Positions 15,898-24,102 of a stretch of DNA of 64,000 nt are shown piece after piece. The position numbers and the translations under genes were made by a program. The stretch is from JAOPZW01 sp963806015. Lineage in GTDB: Bacteria > Actinomycetota > Thermoleophilia > Solirubrobacterales > Solirubrobacteraceae. The stretch is taken from assembly GCA_963806015.1 (NCBI GenBank), contig CAWDWM010000012.1, positions 186,001 through 250,000 of the forward strand. The letters are read 5' to 3'. Numbering within the stretch: position 1 is the first letter of the stretch; every line of letters starts with the position of its first letter. Below the pieces are notes generated by a model that saw only the letters and a list, made by a program, of their open reading frames with translations, searched no databases and was not told the origin of the DNA.

Positions 15898-16922
15898 GTG
15901 GCCGCCTCGACGAGCACCACGGTCTCGCCGGCCTGCGCGGAGGCCAGCGCGGCCTCGGCGACGAGGACGGTGTCCAGGCCCTCCGACAGCGTGACCACCG
16001 CGGCCTCGCTGTCGCCCTCCAGCAGGTCGCAGAACGTCTCGAGCTCGACCAGCAGCGGCTCGCGGCGCGCCAGCGCGTACCGGGTCGAATCGCCCTCCGA
16101 GACGCCGCGCAGCGACTGTGTGTTCTCCCAGTCCGAGGCCACCTTGCCGTTGCGGTAGAAGGTCAGGTCGGCGGTGAGGGTGTCGGCCACCAGCATGCCG
16201 CGCTCGCCGAGGACCCTGGTCTGGCGCACCTTGGTGGGCGAGAGCCAGTCGACGACGCAGTTGAAGCTGATCGCGTTCTCCAGGCGCCCGGTGGCGAGGA
16301 CGAGGTCCTCGTGCTCGCGGCCCATCCGGTGCTGGGTCTCGGCGCTCACGCGCTCGACGGGGGCGCCGCCGAGCCAGCGCACGAGGTCGAGGTCGTGCGT
16401 GGCGAGGTCTTTGATGACGCCGACGTCGCGCACGCGGTCCGGGAAGGGGCCGATACGCTCGGTGGCCACGAGGAAGACCTGGCCGAGCTCGCCCGCCTGG
16501 GTCTTCTCGCGCAGCGTGAGCAGGGCGGGATTGAAACGCTCGACGTGGCCGACCGCGGCGTGGATGCCGGCCGCCTGGCACGCGTCGATGAGGACGCGGC
16601 CCTCGGCCGAGGTGGCCGCCAGCGGCTTCTCGACCAGCACGTGGACGCCCTCGGCGGCGAGCCGGCTCACCGCGGCGACGTGCTCCTCGGTGGGCACCGC
16701 CACGATCGCGAAGTCGGGCGCTCGGTCCCGCAGCAGGGCGTCGAGATCGCCGAACACGAGGCCCGGGTCGTGGACGGCGGCGAAGCGGTCGCCGCCGGGG
16801 TCCACAGCGCCGGCGAAGGCGACGCGCGGCGAGGCCTGCAGCAGCCGGGCGTGGTGACGGCCGATCATGCCCAGCCCGAGCACGGCGCCGCGCAGCGGCC
16901 GGGTGGAGTCTGGGCTCGGCAC
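15894..16922 (-). CDS. Gfo/Idh/MocA-family NAD-dependent oxidoreductase, possibly WbpB-like
   Basis: The 342-residue enzyme has an N-terminal NAD-binding domain (GAVLGLGMIGRHHARLLQAS), the family's VHVLVEKPLAATSAEG motif with its catalytic-region Lys, and a C-terminal sheet domain with VIKDLATHDLDLVRWLGG containing the conserved His-Asp. Family members oxidise or reduce sugar hydroxyls; in uronate biosynthesis WbpB-type enzymes oxidise C3 of UDP-GlcNAcA. Its coupling to the C6 dehydrogenase supports that use. GTG 16922 was chosen as start; the divergent acetyltransferase gene begins only 21 bases away across a shared promoter. Confidence 0.88.
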   Translation of the reverse strand: MPSPDSTRPLRGAVLGLGMIGRHHARLLQASPRVAFAGAVDPGGDRFAAVHDPGLVFGDLDALLRDRAPDFAIVAVPTEEHVAAVSRLAAEGVHVLVEKPLAATSAEGRVLIDACQAAGIHAAVGHVERFNPALLTLREKTQAGELGQVFLVATERIGPFPDRVRDVGVIKDLATHDLDLVRWLGGAPVERVSAETQHRMGREHEDLVLATGRLENAISFNCVVDWLSPTKVRQTRVLGERGMLVADTLTADLTFYRNGKVASDWENTQSLRGVSEGDSTRYALARREPLLVELETFCDLLEGDSEAAVVTLSEGLDTVLVAEAALASAQAGETVVLVEAAT

Positions 16923-16930
16923 GGCGTCAC

Positions 16931-16937
16931 TAGGGTA
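16931..16937. promoter_or_regulatory. Shared bidirectional -10 element TAGGGTA
   Basis: The 21-base gap between two divergent start codons contains TAGGGTA. On the plus strand TAGGGT ends 7 bases before ATG 16944. On the minus strand the same bases read TACCCT and end 9 bases before GTG 16922. Both directions would use one overlapping box and give mRNAs with little or no leader. Confidence 0.45.
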
Positions 16938-16943
16938 TCCGCC

Positions 16944-17648
16944 ATGCCCGACCACCCCGCCCCCGGCCTCGTCCTCAGCCCCACCGCCTCCGTCGGCCGC
17001 GACGTCACCTTCGGCGCCAACGTCGTGGTCCACGACGGCGTGGTGATCGGTGACGGCGTCGTCATCCAGGACAACGTCGTGCTCGGCAAGTCGCCGCGGC
17101 TGGCGGCGACCTCGGGGGCGCCGCGCACCCAGCTCGACGCTCTCGTCATCGAGGAGGGCGCGGCGGTGTGCGCGGGCGCGATCGTGTTCGCCGGCTCGCA
17201 CATCGGCGCGGGCGCGATCGTCGGCGATCAGTCCTACGTCCGCGAGCGCACGCGCATCGGGCCCAACAGCGTCATCGGGCGTGGATCGGCCATCGACAAC
17301 GACGTCATCATCGGCGCGCGCGTCAGCGTGCAGACCAACGTCTACGTGACCGGCTTCAGCATCGTCGAGGACGACGTCTTCCTCGGCCCCGGCGTCTTCA
17401 CCACCAACGACGACGCCATGGGCCGCCATCCCGCCGACGAGCAGCTGCGCGGCGCGACCCTGCGGCGCGCGTGCCGGATCGGCGGGGCCGCGGTGCTGGT
17501 GCCCGGCGTCGAGATCGGCGAGGAGGCCTTCGTGGCCGCCGGCGCCGTGGTCACCAACGACGTGCCCGCCCGCGCGGTGGTGATGGGAGTCCCGGCGCGC
17601 GTCATCCGCCGCGTCGGCGACGAGGACCTGCTGGAAGCCTGGAAGTGA
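16944..17648 (+). CDS. Hexapeptide-repeat (left-handed beta-helix) acyltransferase, WbpD-like
   Basis: The 234-residue product shows many hexapeptide repeats ([LIV]-G-x4), for example VVIGDGVVIQDNVVLG, IGAGAIVGDQSYV and VIGRGSAIDNDVIIG, then a typical C-terminal LVPGVEIGEEAFVAAGAVVTNDVPARAVVMGVPARVIRR. These trimeric enzymes use acetyl-CoA to acetylate an amino or hydroxyl group on nucleotide sugars; in WbpD this is the C3 amino group. The divergent Gfo/Idh and C6 dehydrogenase genes make such a role plausible. There is no Shine-Dalgarno; the shared TAGGGTA box supports the ATG at 16944. The downstream membrane protein starts inside its stop codon. Confidence 0.88.
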   Translation: MPDHPAPGLVLSPTASVGRDVTFGANVVVHDGVVIGDGVVIQDNVVLGKSPRLAATSGAPRTQLDALVIEEGAAVCAGAIVFAGSHIGAGAIVGDQSYVRERTRIGPNSVIGRGSAIDNDVIIGARVSVQTNVYVTGFSIVEDDVFLGPGVFTTNDDAMGRHPADEQLRGATLRRACRIGGAAVLVPGVEIGEEAFVAAGAVVTNDVPARAVVMGVPARVIRRVGDEDLLEAWK

Positions 17649-18352
17649 GGCTTCCGCATCTACCCGGCGCGCGCGAGCCGGCGCTGGCGCGGCGCCGGCG
17701 GCTGCGCGCCGAGCGCCGCACGCTGGCCATCGCGGTCGCCGCCCTGCTGACGAGCGGCGCGGTGGGGGTCACCGAGGTCGGGCGCGTGTGGCGCCGCGGG
17801 TCGGCGCCGCTGCCGATCGAGGCCGTCGGCGAGCCCGACAGCGAAGCCGCCGCCCGCCTCGCCGCGGCCGGCGCGGAGGCCCTCGGCCAGACCGTCGAGG
17901 TGGCCGTGCGCGGCTACCAGGAGGGTTCGCGGCGTGAGAACGCGCTGCTGAACCTGCTCGGCTCCTTCACGCTCGCGTGGGCCGTCATCCGGCTCTCGAC
18001 GCACACCATCCGCCGCCGCGGCCGCTTCGGGCCGTTCGGCGATCTCGTCGTCGGCCGCCACCACATCCACCACTTCGTGCCCGGCATCGCGATCGCCTTC
18101 CTCGCCGGCGGCGCCTCGGTCGTCGGTCGCAGCGCCGACGTGGATCGCTGGCTCGCCATTCCCTTCGGCACCGGCGTCGCCCTGACCCTCGACGAGTCGG
18201 CGCTGCTGCTCAAGCTCGACGACGTCTACTGGACCGAGGAGGGCATCGTCAGCGTGCAGATCTCGCTCGCGGTCGTCTCCATGCTCTCGATGCTGGCCCT
18301 CGCCCTGCGCATGCTGCGCCGCGGCGAGCGCGTCGTGCTCGAGGAGGCGTGA
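17645..18352 (+). CDS. Polytopic membrane protein with HHIHHF motif, function unknown
   Basis: The 235-residue protein has a basic N-terminus, a first hydrophobic segment at about 27-45, a soluble region to about 100, and about four further membrane segments. A striking VVGRHHIHHFVPGIAIAFLAGG sequence lies at the start of the second hydrophobic block; clustered His residues at a membrane edge could bind metal. I recall similar His-rich membrane proteins in actinobacteria without known function. GTG 17645 overlaps the acetyltransferase stop as GTGA, so expression is tied to the sugar-nucleotide gene. It is not a recognisable transporter or glycosyltransferase. Confidence 0.75.
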   Translation: MRLPHLPGAREPALARRRRLRAERRTLAIAVAALLTSGAVGVTEVGRVWRRGSAPLPIEAVGEPDSEAAARLAAAGAEALGQTVEVAVRGYQEGSRRENALLNLLGSFTLAWAVIRLSTHTIRRRGRFGPFGDLVVGRHHIHHFVPGIAIAFLAGGASVVGRSADVDRWLAIPFGTGVALTLDESALLLKLDDVYWTEEGIVSVQISLAVVSMLSMLALALRMLRRGERVVLEEA

Positions 18353-18355
18353 GCC

Positions 18356-19663
18356 TCAGGCCGCGGCGGCGTCGAGGCGGTCGCCCGCGGGCGTCCAGAT
18401 GATCTGCTCGCGACCTGGGCCGACCCCGACGAGCACGATCGGCACGCCGATGAAGTCGGCGATGTAGTCGAGGTACTCGCGCGCCGCCTCGGGCAGGTCG
18501 GCCCACGAGCGGCAGCCGGTGATGTCCTCGCTCCAGCCGGGCAGGTCGACGTACTCGCCGGTCGCGTGGTGCAGCACGGACTGGTGGTAGGGGAAGGTGT
18601 CGAACGTCGCCTCGTCCTTGCCGCGGTAGCGCGTGCACACGCGCAGGGTGTCGAAGCCGCTGAACACGTCGAGCTTGGTGATGACCAGGCCGGTGAGGGT
18701 GTTCAGGCGCGCGGCGTAGCGCAGGGCGACGAGGTCGATCCAGCCGGTGCGCCGCGCGCGCCCGGTGGTGGTGCCGAACTCCCCGCCGCGCTCGCGCAGG
18801 TCGGCGCCGACGGCGTCGTCGAGCTCGGTGGGGAACGGCCCCGCGCCGACGCGTGTCGCGTAGGCCTTGGCGACGCCCCAGATCACGTCGATGTCGCGCG
18901 GGCCCACGCCGGCGCCGACGCACGCCGCGCCGGCCACCGGGTTCGACGAGGTCACGAATGGATAGGTGCCGTGGTCGAGGTCGAGCATCGTCGCCTGGGC
19001 GCCCTCGAAGACGACCGTGCCGCCCTCGTCCAGGCAGCGCTGGGCGAGGGCCGAGGTGTCCGCGATGTACTGCTCCAGGCGGTGGCCGAAGGTCAGGTAG
19101 TCCTCGGTCATGCGCTGCAGATCGAGCGCGGGGTCCTTGGCGAACGGGCGCAGCGTCAGGCGCTTGGGCTCCAGCGCGGCGGAGATCTTCTTCTTGAGGA
19201 TCTTCTCGTCGAGCATGTCCTGCACGCGGATGCCCAGCCGCGCCGCCTTGTCGGCGTAGCAGGGGCCGATGCCGCGCTTGGTCGTCCCGATCGAGAGCTT
19301 GCCCAGCTTCGCCTCGCCCGCGCTGTCGAGCATCAAGTGGTAGGGCATGATCAGGTGCGCGTTGGCGCTGACGCGCAGGCCCGAGACGTCGACGCCCTTG
19401 GCCCGCAGCCCGTCGATCTCGTCGGTGAGCACGCGCGGGTCGAGGACCACGCCGTTGCCGATCACGCACACCTTGCCGGGATAGAGGATCCCGCTCGGCA
19501 TGAGATGGAAGGCCCACTTCTGCCCGTCGCGCACGATCGTATGGCCGGCGTTGTTGCCGCCCTGGAAGCGCACGACCATGTCGGCGCGCTCGGCGAGGAG
19601 ATCGACGATCTTGCCCTTGCCCTCGTCGCCCCATTGGACGCCCACGATGACGATGCCCGGCAT
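18356..19663 (-). CDS. purA: Adenylosuccinate synthetase
   Basis: The 435-residue enzyme joins IMP and aspartate using GTP, the first committed step from IMP to AMP. The N-terminal GTP/IMP motif VGVQWGDEGKGKIVDLL, with its catalytic Asp and Lys, is followed by GGNNAGHTIV with the catalytic His. The central GTTKRGIGPCYADKAARLGI and VVFEGAQATMLDLDHGTYPFVTSSN, and the late TTTGRARRTGWIDL are all textbook positions. Length matches the bacterial enzyme. It lies at the downstream end of the dnaB-helicase-loader unit, 15 bases from the loader's stop, so it may share that transcript. Confidence 0.97.
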   Translation of the reverse strand: MPGIVIVGVQWGDEGKGKIVDLLAERADMVVRFQGGNNAGHTIVRDGQKWAFHLMPSGILYPGKVCVIGNGVVLDPRVLTDEIDGLRAKGVDVSGLRVSANAHLIMPYHLMLDSAGEAKLGKLSIGTTKRGIGPCYADKAARLGIRVQDMLDEKILKKKISAALEPKRLTLRPFAKDPALDLQRMTEDYLTFGHRLEQYIADTSALAQRCLDEGGTVVFEGAQATMLDLDHGTYPFVTSSNPVAGAACVGAGVGPRDIDVIWGVAKAYATRVGAGPFPTELDDAVGADLRERGGEFGTTTGRARRTGWIDLVALRYAARLNTLTGLVITKLDVFSGFDTLRVCTRYRGKDEATFDTFPYHQSVLHHATGEYVDLPGWSEDITGCRSWADLPEAAREYLDYIADFIGVPIVLVGVGPGREQIIWTPAGDRLDAAAA

Positions 19664-19678
19664 GTCCGATCCAGTCTG

Positions 19679-20368
19679 TCAGGCGACGAACTTGCGCGCG
19701 TCTTCGCCATAGAGCGGCACCAGCGTGCACATCTCCTCCAGGCGCGACGCCGTCCGCTCGCCGATCTGCGCGCCGAGGTCGCCGCGCTCGAGGTTCGTCG
19801 TGATCACGACCGAGCGCTCCTCCTCGTAGCGGGCGTTGACGATCGCGTAGAGCTGCTCGAGCACCCATTCCGACGTCTTCTCCGCGCCGACGTCGTCGAC
19901 GTGCAGGAGGTCGACGGCGGCCAGGCGATCCAGGAAGGAGACGTAGGACCCGTCGCCGTCGGACTCGAACGTGGCGCGGATCTCGGCCAGCAGCCGTGGC
20001 AGCGAGTAGATGGCCACCGAGCGCCCGGCGTCGAGCGCCGCGCGCGAGACGAGCATCGCCAGCGTCGTCTTGCCCGTGCCGACCTCGCCGTGCAGCCACA
20101 GCCCGCGCCCGCCGTCGAGGTTCTCGTCCAGCGTCGCGGCGAAGCGCCGCACGATGCGCACCTGGGGCTCGGGCATGTCGGTGACCGGCGGGCGGTCGAA
20201 GGAGACGCCGCGGTACTTGCGCGGGATGACCGCGCTCAGCCGCCGCGAGCGCCGGCGCTCGACGCGCGCCGGACGACAGCGGCACGGGGTGGCGACGCGG
20301 GTGGCCTCGTCGATGACGAAGCCGCTGCCATCGCACTGGCCGAAGGGGCACGGTGCCTCGTCGATCAT
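19679..20368 (-). CDS. AAA+ replicative helicase loader (DnaC/DnaI-like)
   Basis: The 229-residue ATPase has an N-terminal Cys cluster (CPFGQCDGSGFV...PCRCRP, about residues 7-33) that may bind zinc. An AAA+ core follows: Walker A LHGEVGTGKTTLAM near 93-106, Walker B DLLHVDDVGAEK, and a sensor-like SVVITTNLERGDLG with the arginine-finger region ERTASRLEEM. This is the architecture of DnaC, DnaI and IstB-type loaders. Its ATG 20368 overlaps the dnaB stop as ATGA, and it has no transposase partner, so a role in placing DnaB on DNA is the best reading. Actinobacteria usually lack a DnaC/DnaI loader, which makes the pairing notable. Confidence 0.85.
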   Translation of the reverse strand: MIDEAPCPFGQCDGSGFVIDEATRVATPCRCRPARVERRRSRRLSAVIPRKYRGVSFDRPPVTDMPEPQVRIVRRFAATLDENLDGGRGLWLHGEVGTGKTTLAMLVSRAALDAGRSVAIYSLPRLLAEIRATFESDGDGSYVSFLDRLAAVDLLHVDDVGAEKTSEWVLEQLYAIVNARYEEERSVVITTNLERGDLGAQIGERTASRLEEMCTLVPLYGEDARKFVA

Positions 20369-23040
20369 GCGGCGCGCTGGAGCCCCAGGAAGCGCGGGTA
20401 CTCGTTCTGGAAGGTCAGGGGCACGTCGCCGAGCCCGCCGTTGCGGTGCTTGGCGATGATGAGCTCGGCCTCTCCGGGCTTGTCCGTGGTCTCGGGGAAG
20501 TAGTACTCGTCGCGGTAGATGAACATCACGAGGTCGGCGTCCTGCTCGATCTGGCCGGACTCCCTCAGGTCGGAGAGCATCGGGCGCTTGTCGGTGCGCG
20601 ACTCGACGCCGCGCGAGAGCTGGCTGAGGGCGATGACCGGCACGCTGAGCTCGCGCGCGAGGATCTTCAGTCCGCGGCTCATCTCGCCCACCTGCTGCAC
20701 GCGGTTCTCGATCCGCGAGTCGGCGCGCATGAGCTGCAGGTAGTCGACGATCACGAGGCCCAGCCCGCCGTACTCGGCCATGGCCTGCTGGTGCAGCCGC
20801 CGCGCCTTGGCGCGCACGTCCATGATCCCGATGTCCGAGGAGTCGTCGACGTACAGGGGCGCCGCGTCGTACTCGCTGGCGGTGCGCAGCACCCGCTTCC
20901 ACTTCGCCTCGTCGCGCAGCCGCCCCTTGCGCAGGTCGTCGCCCTTGATCGAGGCCTGCGAGGCGATGAAGCGCTGGGCGAGCTCGGCCTCGGACATCTC
21001 GAGGCTGAACAGGGCCACCGGGCGCCGGTTGTCCTTGTTCAGCGCGACGTTCTCGGCCATGTTGGTGACCAGCGCGCTGTTGTGCACGATCACGTCGTCG
21101 GCGACGAAGTTGTGATCACCCGGCACGGTGATGTCGAAAGTCTCCTGCTCGCCGATCGGCTCGATGGACGCGACCTCGTCCCACCAGACGTCAGACGTGG
21201 ACAGCGCCGCCAGCTGCTCGTCGTCCGTCGCCCGCGCGAGCTCCCCGATGCGTGCACGCGAGAGGCCGCGGGCGCCGACATGCCAGTTGTGCGTACGCGG
21301 ACGGTTCGTGGCGGCGCTCACGTCGGCCCAGGGGCGCGACCCCTTGGCGGCCAGGACGGCGTCCCATACCGCGGGCGGGATCGTGTCGACGTTCGTCCGG
21401 GGACCGACCCGCCGCAGACCCGCGACGACACGTGCCAACGGCGCCGCCTTGCCACACACGCGGATGCGGCTGCAGAACGTCTCGAGCCCGTCCTGACCGG
21501 TGATGAGCACCTCGCGCGCGACCTTGCCCGTGCCGTCGTACACCGCGCGGCGCGACGTCCGCATGCGCGAGACGATGCCCAGGCGTAGGAGCAGGTGCTG
21601 GACGTCGAGCGCGTGCCGCTCGCTGATCGTGGAATAGCCGATCTGGCGCAGGCGATAGCTGGCGTAGGCGTGGCCGTCGCACGCGTAGAGCACCGCCAGG
21701 AAGCGCTCGAGCCGACTCTCGTCGAGACCGAAGATGGCGTCGGGGACGAACTTCTCGGCGGAACGCAGCCCCCACAGGCCGTGCAGTTCGCACAGCTCGC
21801 GCACCGGGTTGCTCCTGGAGCCGCGTCCGGCGCTGATCGTGCCCGTCCCATGCCCGGCCCCGCTCGCGTTCAGCCTCAAGCCGAAGGCCGCGGCAGCGCC
21901 CTCGAGCTCGTCGAGCACCGGGGAGTCGGGGCCGAAGCAGAATCGCGGGGTGCGTTCGGTGAGGCTGCCGTTCGCGATGAGCGCGGCGAGCATGACGATC
22001 TCGTGGTCGGGCATCGTCTGATCGAAGTGCGGGCGCGGCAGCCGACGCGGCACGGCGATGCGGGCGCCTGCCGTGAGCTCATCGAGCTGACGCCAGCCGC
22101 CAATGGTCAGCAGCGGATGGTTCGCCGTCGCCTCGATGCGCCGACCCAGACGCGTGGTGAGGCGATAGATGGGACGCACGCCGTTGCGGAAGGCGGCGGT
22201 CGCCCGTGTCGAACGGAGCTTGAGATCGGAACCGATGCTCGCGACGTGCACCTCCTCGCCGCCCTCTATCAGCGCCACCACTTCGTCCATCCGACGACGC
22301 GCACCGGTCATGGGGTCATAGACGAGCGCCGAGCCCGTGAGGCATTTCCCCATCGATGGGCGCGCCGCGATGATGATCAGGTTGCCCGGCTGGAAGCCGC
22401 CGGTGATCGAGTCGAGGTCGGCGAAGCCGGACGGGGTGCCGGTGAGCGAGCGGCCCTCGGCGGAGAGCTCCTGCCACTTGCGCACCTCGGCGTGCAGGAC
22501 CTCGCCGACCAGGCGGAAGTCCTTCTGGCGGTCGTCGTGGGCGACCTCGAGGACGGCGCGCTCGGCCCATTCGACGAGCTCGCGCGGCGGCGCCTCGTGA
22601 CCGTGGACGCTGGCCTGGATCTCGTAGGAGGCGGTCAGCAGGCGGCGCAGCAGCGCGCGGTCGCGGACGATCTGCGCGTACTGGCGCAGGTTGCCGACGG
22701 CGGGGACCGCCGCGGTGAGCGCGTCGATCTCCGCCTGGCCCCCGGCCGAGTCGAGCCGGCCGCGCGAGCGCAGGTGCTCGGTGACGGTGAGGACGTCGAT
22801 CGACTCGCCCGCCGTGAAGAGCGCGAGCATCGACTCGTAGACCTCGCGATGGCGCTCGCGATAGAAGTCCTCGACCTTCAGGCCCTCCTCGATCACGAAC
22901 GCGTAGTGCGTGCGATCGGAGAGCAGCATCGCCCCGAGCACCGACTGCTCGGCCTCGATCGAGTGCGGCGGCGCGGCGCCCGCCGCGGCGGGCTGGGGGG
23001 CGCCCGAGGGGCGCCCGTCGGTGGTCGGTGCGGAGCTCAT
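20365..23040 (-). CDS. dnaB: Replicative DNA helicase DnaB, interrupted by an intein
   Basis: The precursor has 891 residues; removing a 422-residue intein leaves a normal 469-residue DnaB. The N-terminal domain (PPHSIEAEQSVLGAMLL...) and linker precede the RecA-like domain. N-extein residues 1-232 end inside Walker A (AARPSMGK); the C-extein resumes with SALVTNMAENVAL and contains FSLEMSEAEL, LVIVDYLQLM, the Arg-finger region VIALSQLSRGVESR and the C-terminal IAKHRNGGLGDV. ATG 23040 was preferred over an in-frame ATG at 23097 because DnaB homology begins soon after it. A TACGTT box lies 13 bases upstream. Helicase activity depends on splicing because the P-loop is split. Confidence 0.97.
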   Translation of the reverse strand: MSSAPTTDGRPSGAPQPAAAGAAPPHSIEAEQSVLGAMLLSDRTHYAFVIEEGLKVEDFYRERHREVYESMLALFTAGESIDVLTVTEHLRSRGRLDSAGGQAEIDALTAAVPAVGNLRQYAQIVRDRALLRRLLTASYEIQASVHGHEAPPRELVEWAERAVLEVAHDDRQKDFRLVGEVLHAEVRKWQELSAEGRSLTGTPSGFADLDSITGGFQPGNLIIIAARPSMGKCLTGSALVYDPMTGARRRMDEVVALIEGGEEVHVASIGSDLKLRSTRATAAFRNGVRPIYRLTTRLGRRIEATANHPLLTIGGWRQLDELTAGARIAVPRRLPRPHFDQTMPDHEIVMLAALIANGSLTERTPRFCFGPDSPVLDELEGAAAAFGLRLNASGAGHGTGTISAGRGSRSNPVRELCELHGLWGLRSAEKFVPDAIFGLDESRLERFLAVLYACDGHAYASYRLRQIGYSTISERHALDVQHLLLRLGIVSRMRTSRRAVYDGTGKVAREVLITGQDGLETFCSRIRVCGKAAPLARVVAGLRRVGPRTNVDTIPPAVWDAVLAAKGSRPWADVSAATNRPRTHNWHVGARGLSRARIGELARATDDEQLAALSTSDVWWDEVASIEPIGEQETFDITVPGDHNFVADDVIVHNSALVTNMAENVALNKDNRRPVALFSLEMSEAELAQRFIASQASIKGDDLRKGRLRDEAKWKRVLRTASEYDAAPLYVDDSSDIGIMDVRAKARRLHQQAMAEYGGLGLVIVDYLQLMRADSRIENRVQQVGEMSRGLKILARELSVPVIALSQLSRGVESRTDKRPMLSDLRESGQIEQDADLVMFIYRDEYYFPETTDKPGEAELIIAKHRNGGLGDVPLTFQNEYPRFLGLQRAA
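21079..22344 (-). other. Intein with degenerate LAGLIDADG homing endonuclease
   Basis: The 422-residue insertion starts with Cys (CLTGSALV) directly after the Walker A Gly-Lys and ends with HN before Ser of the C-extein. Those residues are the ones needed for splicing. The block B T-x-x-H motif is TANHPLL near intein residues 73-79, and blocks F and G are FDITVPGDHNFVADDVIVHN. Two degenerate dodecapeptide motifs lie between them: MLAALIANGSL near 118 (Asn in place of the catalytic Asp) and FLAVLYACDGHAY near 215 (Asp kept). Splicing should work, while the endonuclease may be weakened. Confidence 0.95.
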
Positions 23041-23165
23041 GGAGTGGCCAGCGAACGTAGCAACGGCGGGGGTCGGCAGCCCCGCGCTTCCCCGCATACA
23101 CGGCGTCTTTCTTCACACGCCTGTGCGGAGTCGTCACACGTCCGTCGCGGGGCAGGGCGGACATG

Positions 23166-23192
23166 AAGAAGGCCTCCCGGAGGAGGCCTTCG
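23166..23192 (-). terminator. Rho-independent terminator after rplI
   Basis: A perfect 8-bp stem AAGGCCTC/GAGGCCTT with a 6-base loop lies 27 bases beyond the rplI stop; on the minus strand it is followed by CTTCTTCATG. It should end the rpsR-rplI transcript before dnaB, which has its own -10-like box. Confidence 0.7.
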
Positions 23193-23218
23193 GCACGGCG
23201 TCGACGGGTCGGCTGGAG

Positions 23219-23668
23219 CTACTGCTCGCTGACCATCGTCTTGACGTTGGCGGTGACGCCGTCGGCCATCTCCACCACGACCATGTACGTCCCGACGTGC
23301 TTGATGGGCTCGTCGAGGTGGATCTTGCGGCGGTCGATCGTGATGCCGCGCGCCTCCTGGATGGCGTCGGCGATGTCCTGCGTGGTGACCGAGCCGAACA
23401 GGCGCCCGTCGTCGCCGGCCTGCTGGCTGATGGTGAGCACCGTCTTGTTGAGCAGCTCGGCGCTCTCGGAGGCGCGGGTGACGGCCTCCTGCGCGGCGCG
23501 CTCCTCGGCCGCCGCGCGGCTCTGGGCGGCGTTGATGGCGCCCTTGGTCGCCGGCTGGGCGAGCTTGCGCGGGATCAGGTAGTTGCGCAGGTAGCCCTTG
23601 GAGACGTCGACGACGGTCCCCTTCTCGCCGAGCGTCTCGACGTCCTTGAGCAGGATCGCCTCGGGCAT
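23219..23668 (-). CDS. rplI: 50S ribosomal protein L9
   Basis: The 149-residue protein shows the L9 N-terminal domain AILLKDVETLGEKGTVVDVSKGYLRNYLIPRKLA, which binds 23S rRNA, then the long connecting helix (AAQSRAAAEERAAQEAV) and the C-terminal RNA-binding domain (LFGSVTTQDIADAI). Length is normal. It lies 3 bases after rpsR, as in most bacteria, and a terminator follows it. Confidence 0.98.
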   Translation of the reverse strand: MPEAILLKDVETLGEKGTVVDVSKGYLRNYLIPRKLAQPATKGAINAAQSRAAAEERAAQEAVTRASESAELLNKTVLTISQQAGDDGRLFGSVTTQDIADAIQEARGITIDRRKIHLDEPIKHVGTYMVVVEMADGVTANVKTMVSEQ

Positions 23669-23671
23669 CGC

Positions 23672-24004
23672 CTAGCGCTCCTCGCGCTCGCGGTACCCGC
23701 CGCCGCGCCCGCCGCGCTCGGGGCGCTCCTCGCGGGCGTCGCTCACGTAGGGCAGCAGTGCGATCTCACGCGCGCGCTTGACCGCGGTGGCCAGCTGGTT
23801 CTGGTGGCGCCGGCAGGCGCCGCTGATCCGCCGCGAGCGGATCTTGCCGCGCTCGGAGACGAAGCGGCGCAGCGTCGCGACGTCCTTGTAGTCGACCTGC
23901 TCGATCTTGTCCTTGCAGTACGGGCAGGACTTGCGCCGGCCGGAACCGGGGCCGCCCTTCTTGTCGCGCCGTCGTGCGGGCTTGGCTCTGCGTGCTTTGG
24001 CCAC
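23672..24004 (-). CDS. rpsR: 30S ribosomal protein S18 (zinc-ribbon form)
   Basis: The 110-residue product has the S18 core (CPYCKDKIEQVDYKDVATLRRFVSERGKIRSRRISGACRRHQNQLATAVKRAREIALLPYV) with CPYC and a later Cys-His pair, the metal-binding C+ variant. N- and C-terminal extensions are basic or Arg/Gly-rich. GTG 24004 is preceded by AGAAGGA at good spacing. In its usual setting the gene follows ssb; here ssb is 3.7 kb upstream, beyond two IS110 elements and a small gene, so rpsR now needs its own promoter. Confidence 0.97.
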   Translation of the reverse strand: MAKARRAKPARRRDKKGGPGSGRRKSCPYCKDKIEQVDYKDVATLRRFVSERGKIRSRRISGACRRHQNQLATAVKRAREIALLPYVSDAREERPERGGRGGGYREREER

Positions 24005-24041
24005 GTCTTGGAGTCCTTCTGAAGCTTCGTCAACAGTCGAA

Positions 24042-24060
24042 CGCGCGCCGGCGGCGCGCG
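24042..24060 (-). terminator. GC-rich hairpin upstream of rpsR
   Basis: CGCGCGCC-GGC-GGCGCGCG forms an 8-bp stem 43 bases past the stop of the small Cys-rich gene and 38 bases before the rpsR start. On the minus strand it is followed by TTCGACTGTT. It could end the upstream transcript or be part of an rpsR leader structure; the sequence does not decide between them. Confidence 0.4.
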
Positions 24061-24102
24061 AACGGACATTGTGACACGTTTGCCGCAGTCGACCCGCGCG
24101 GC

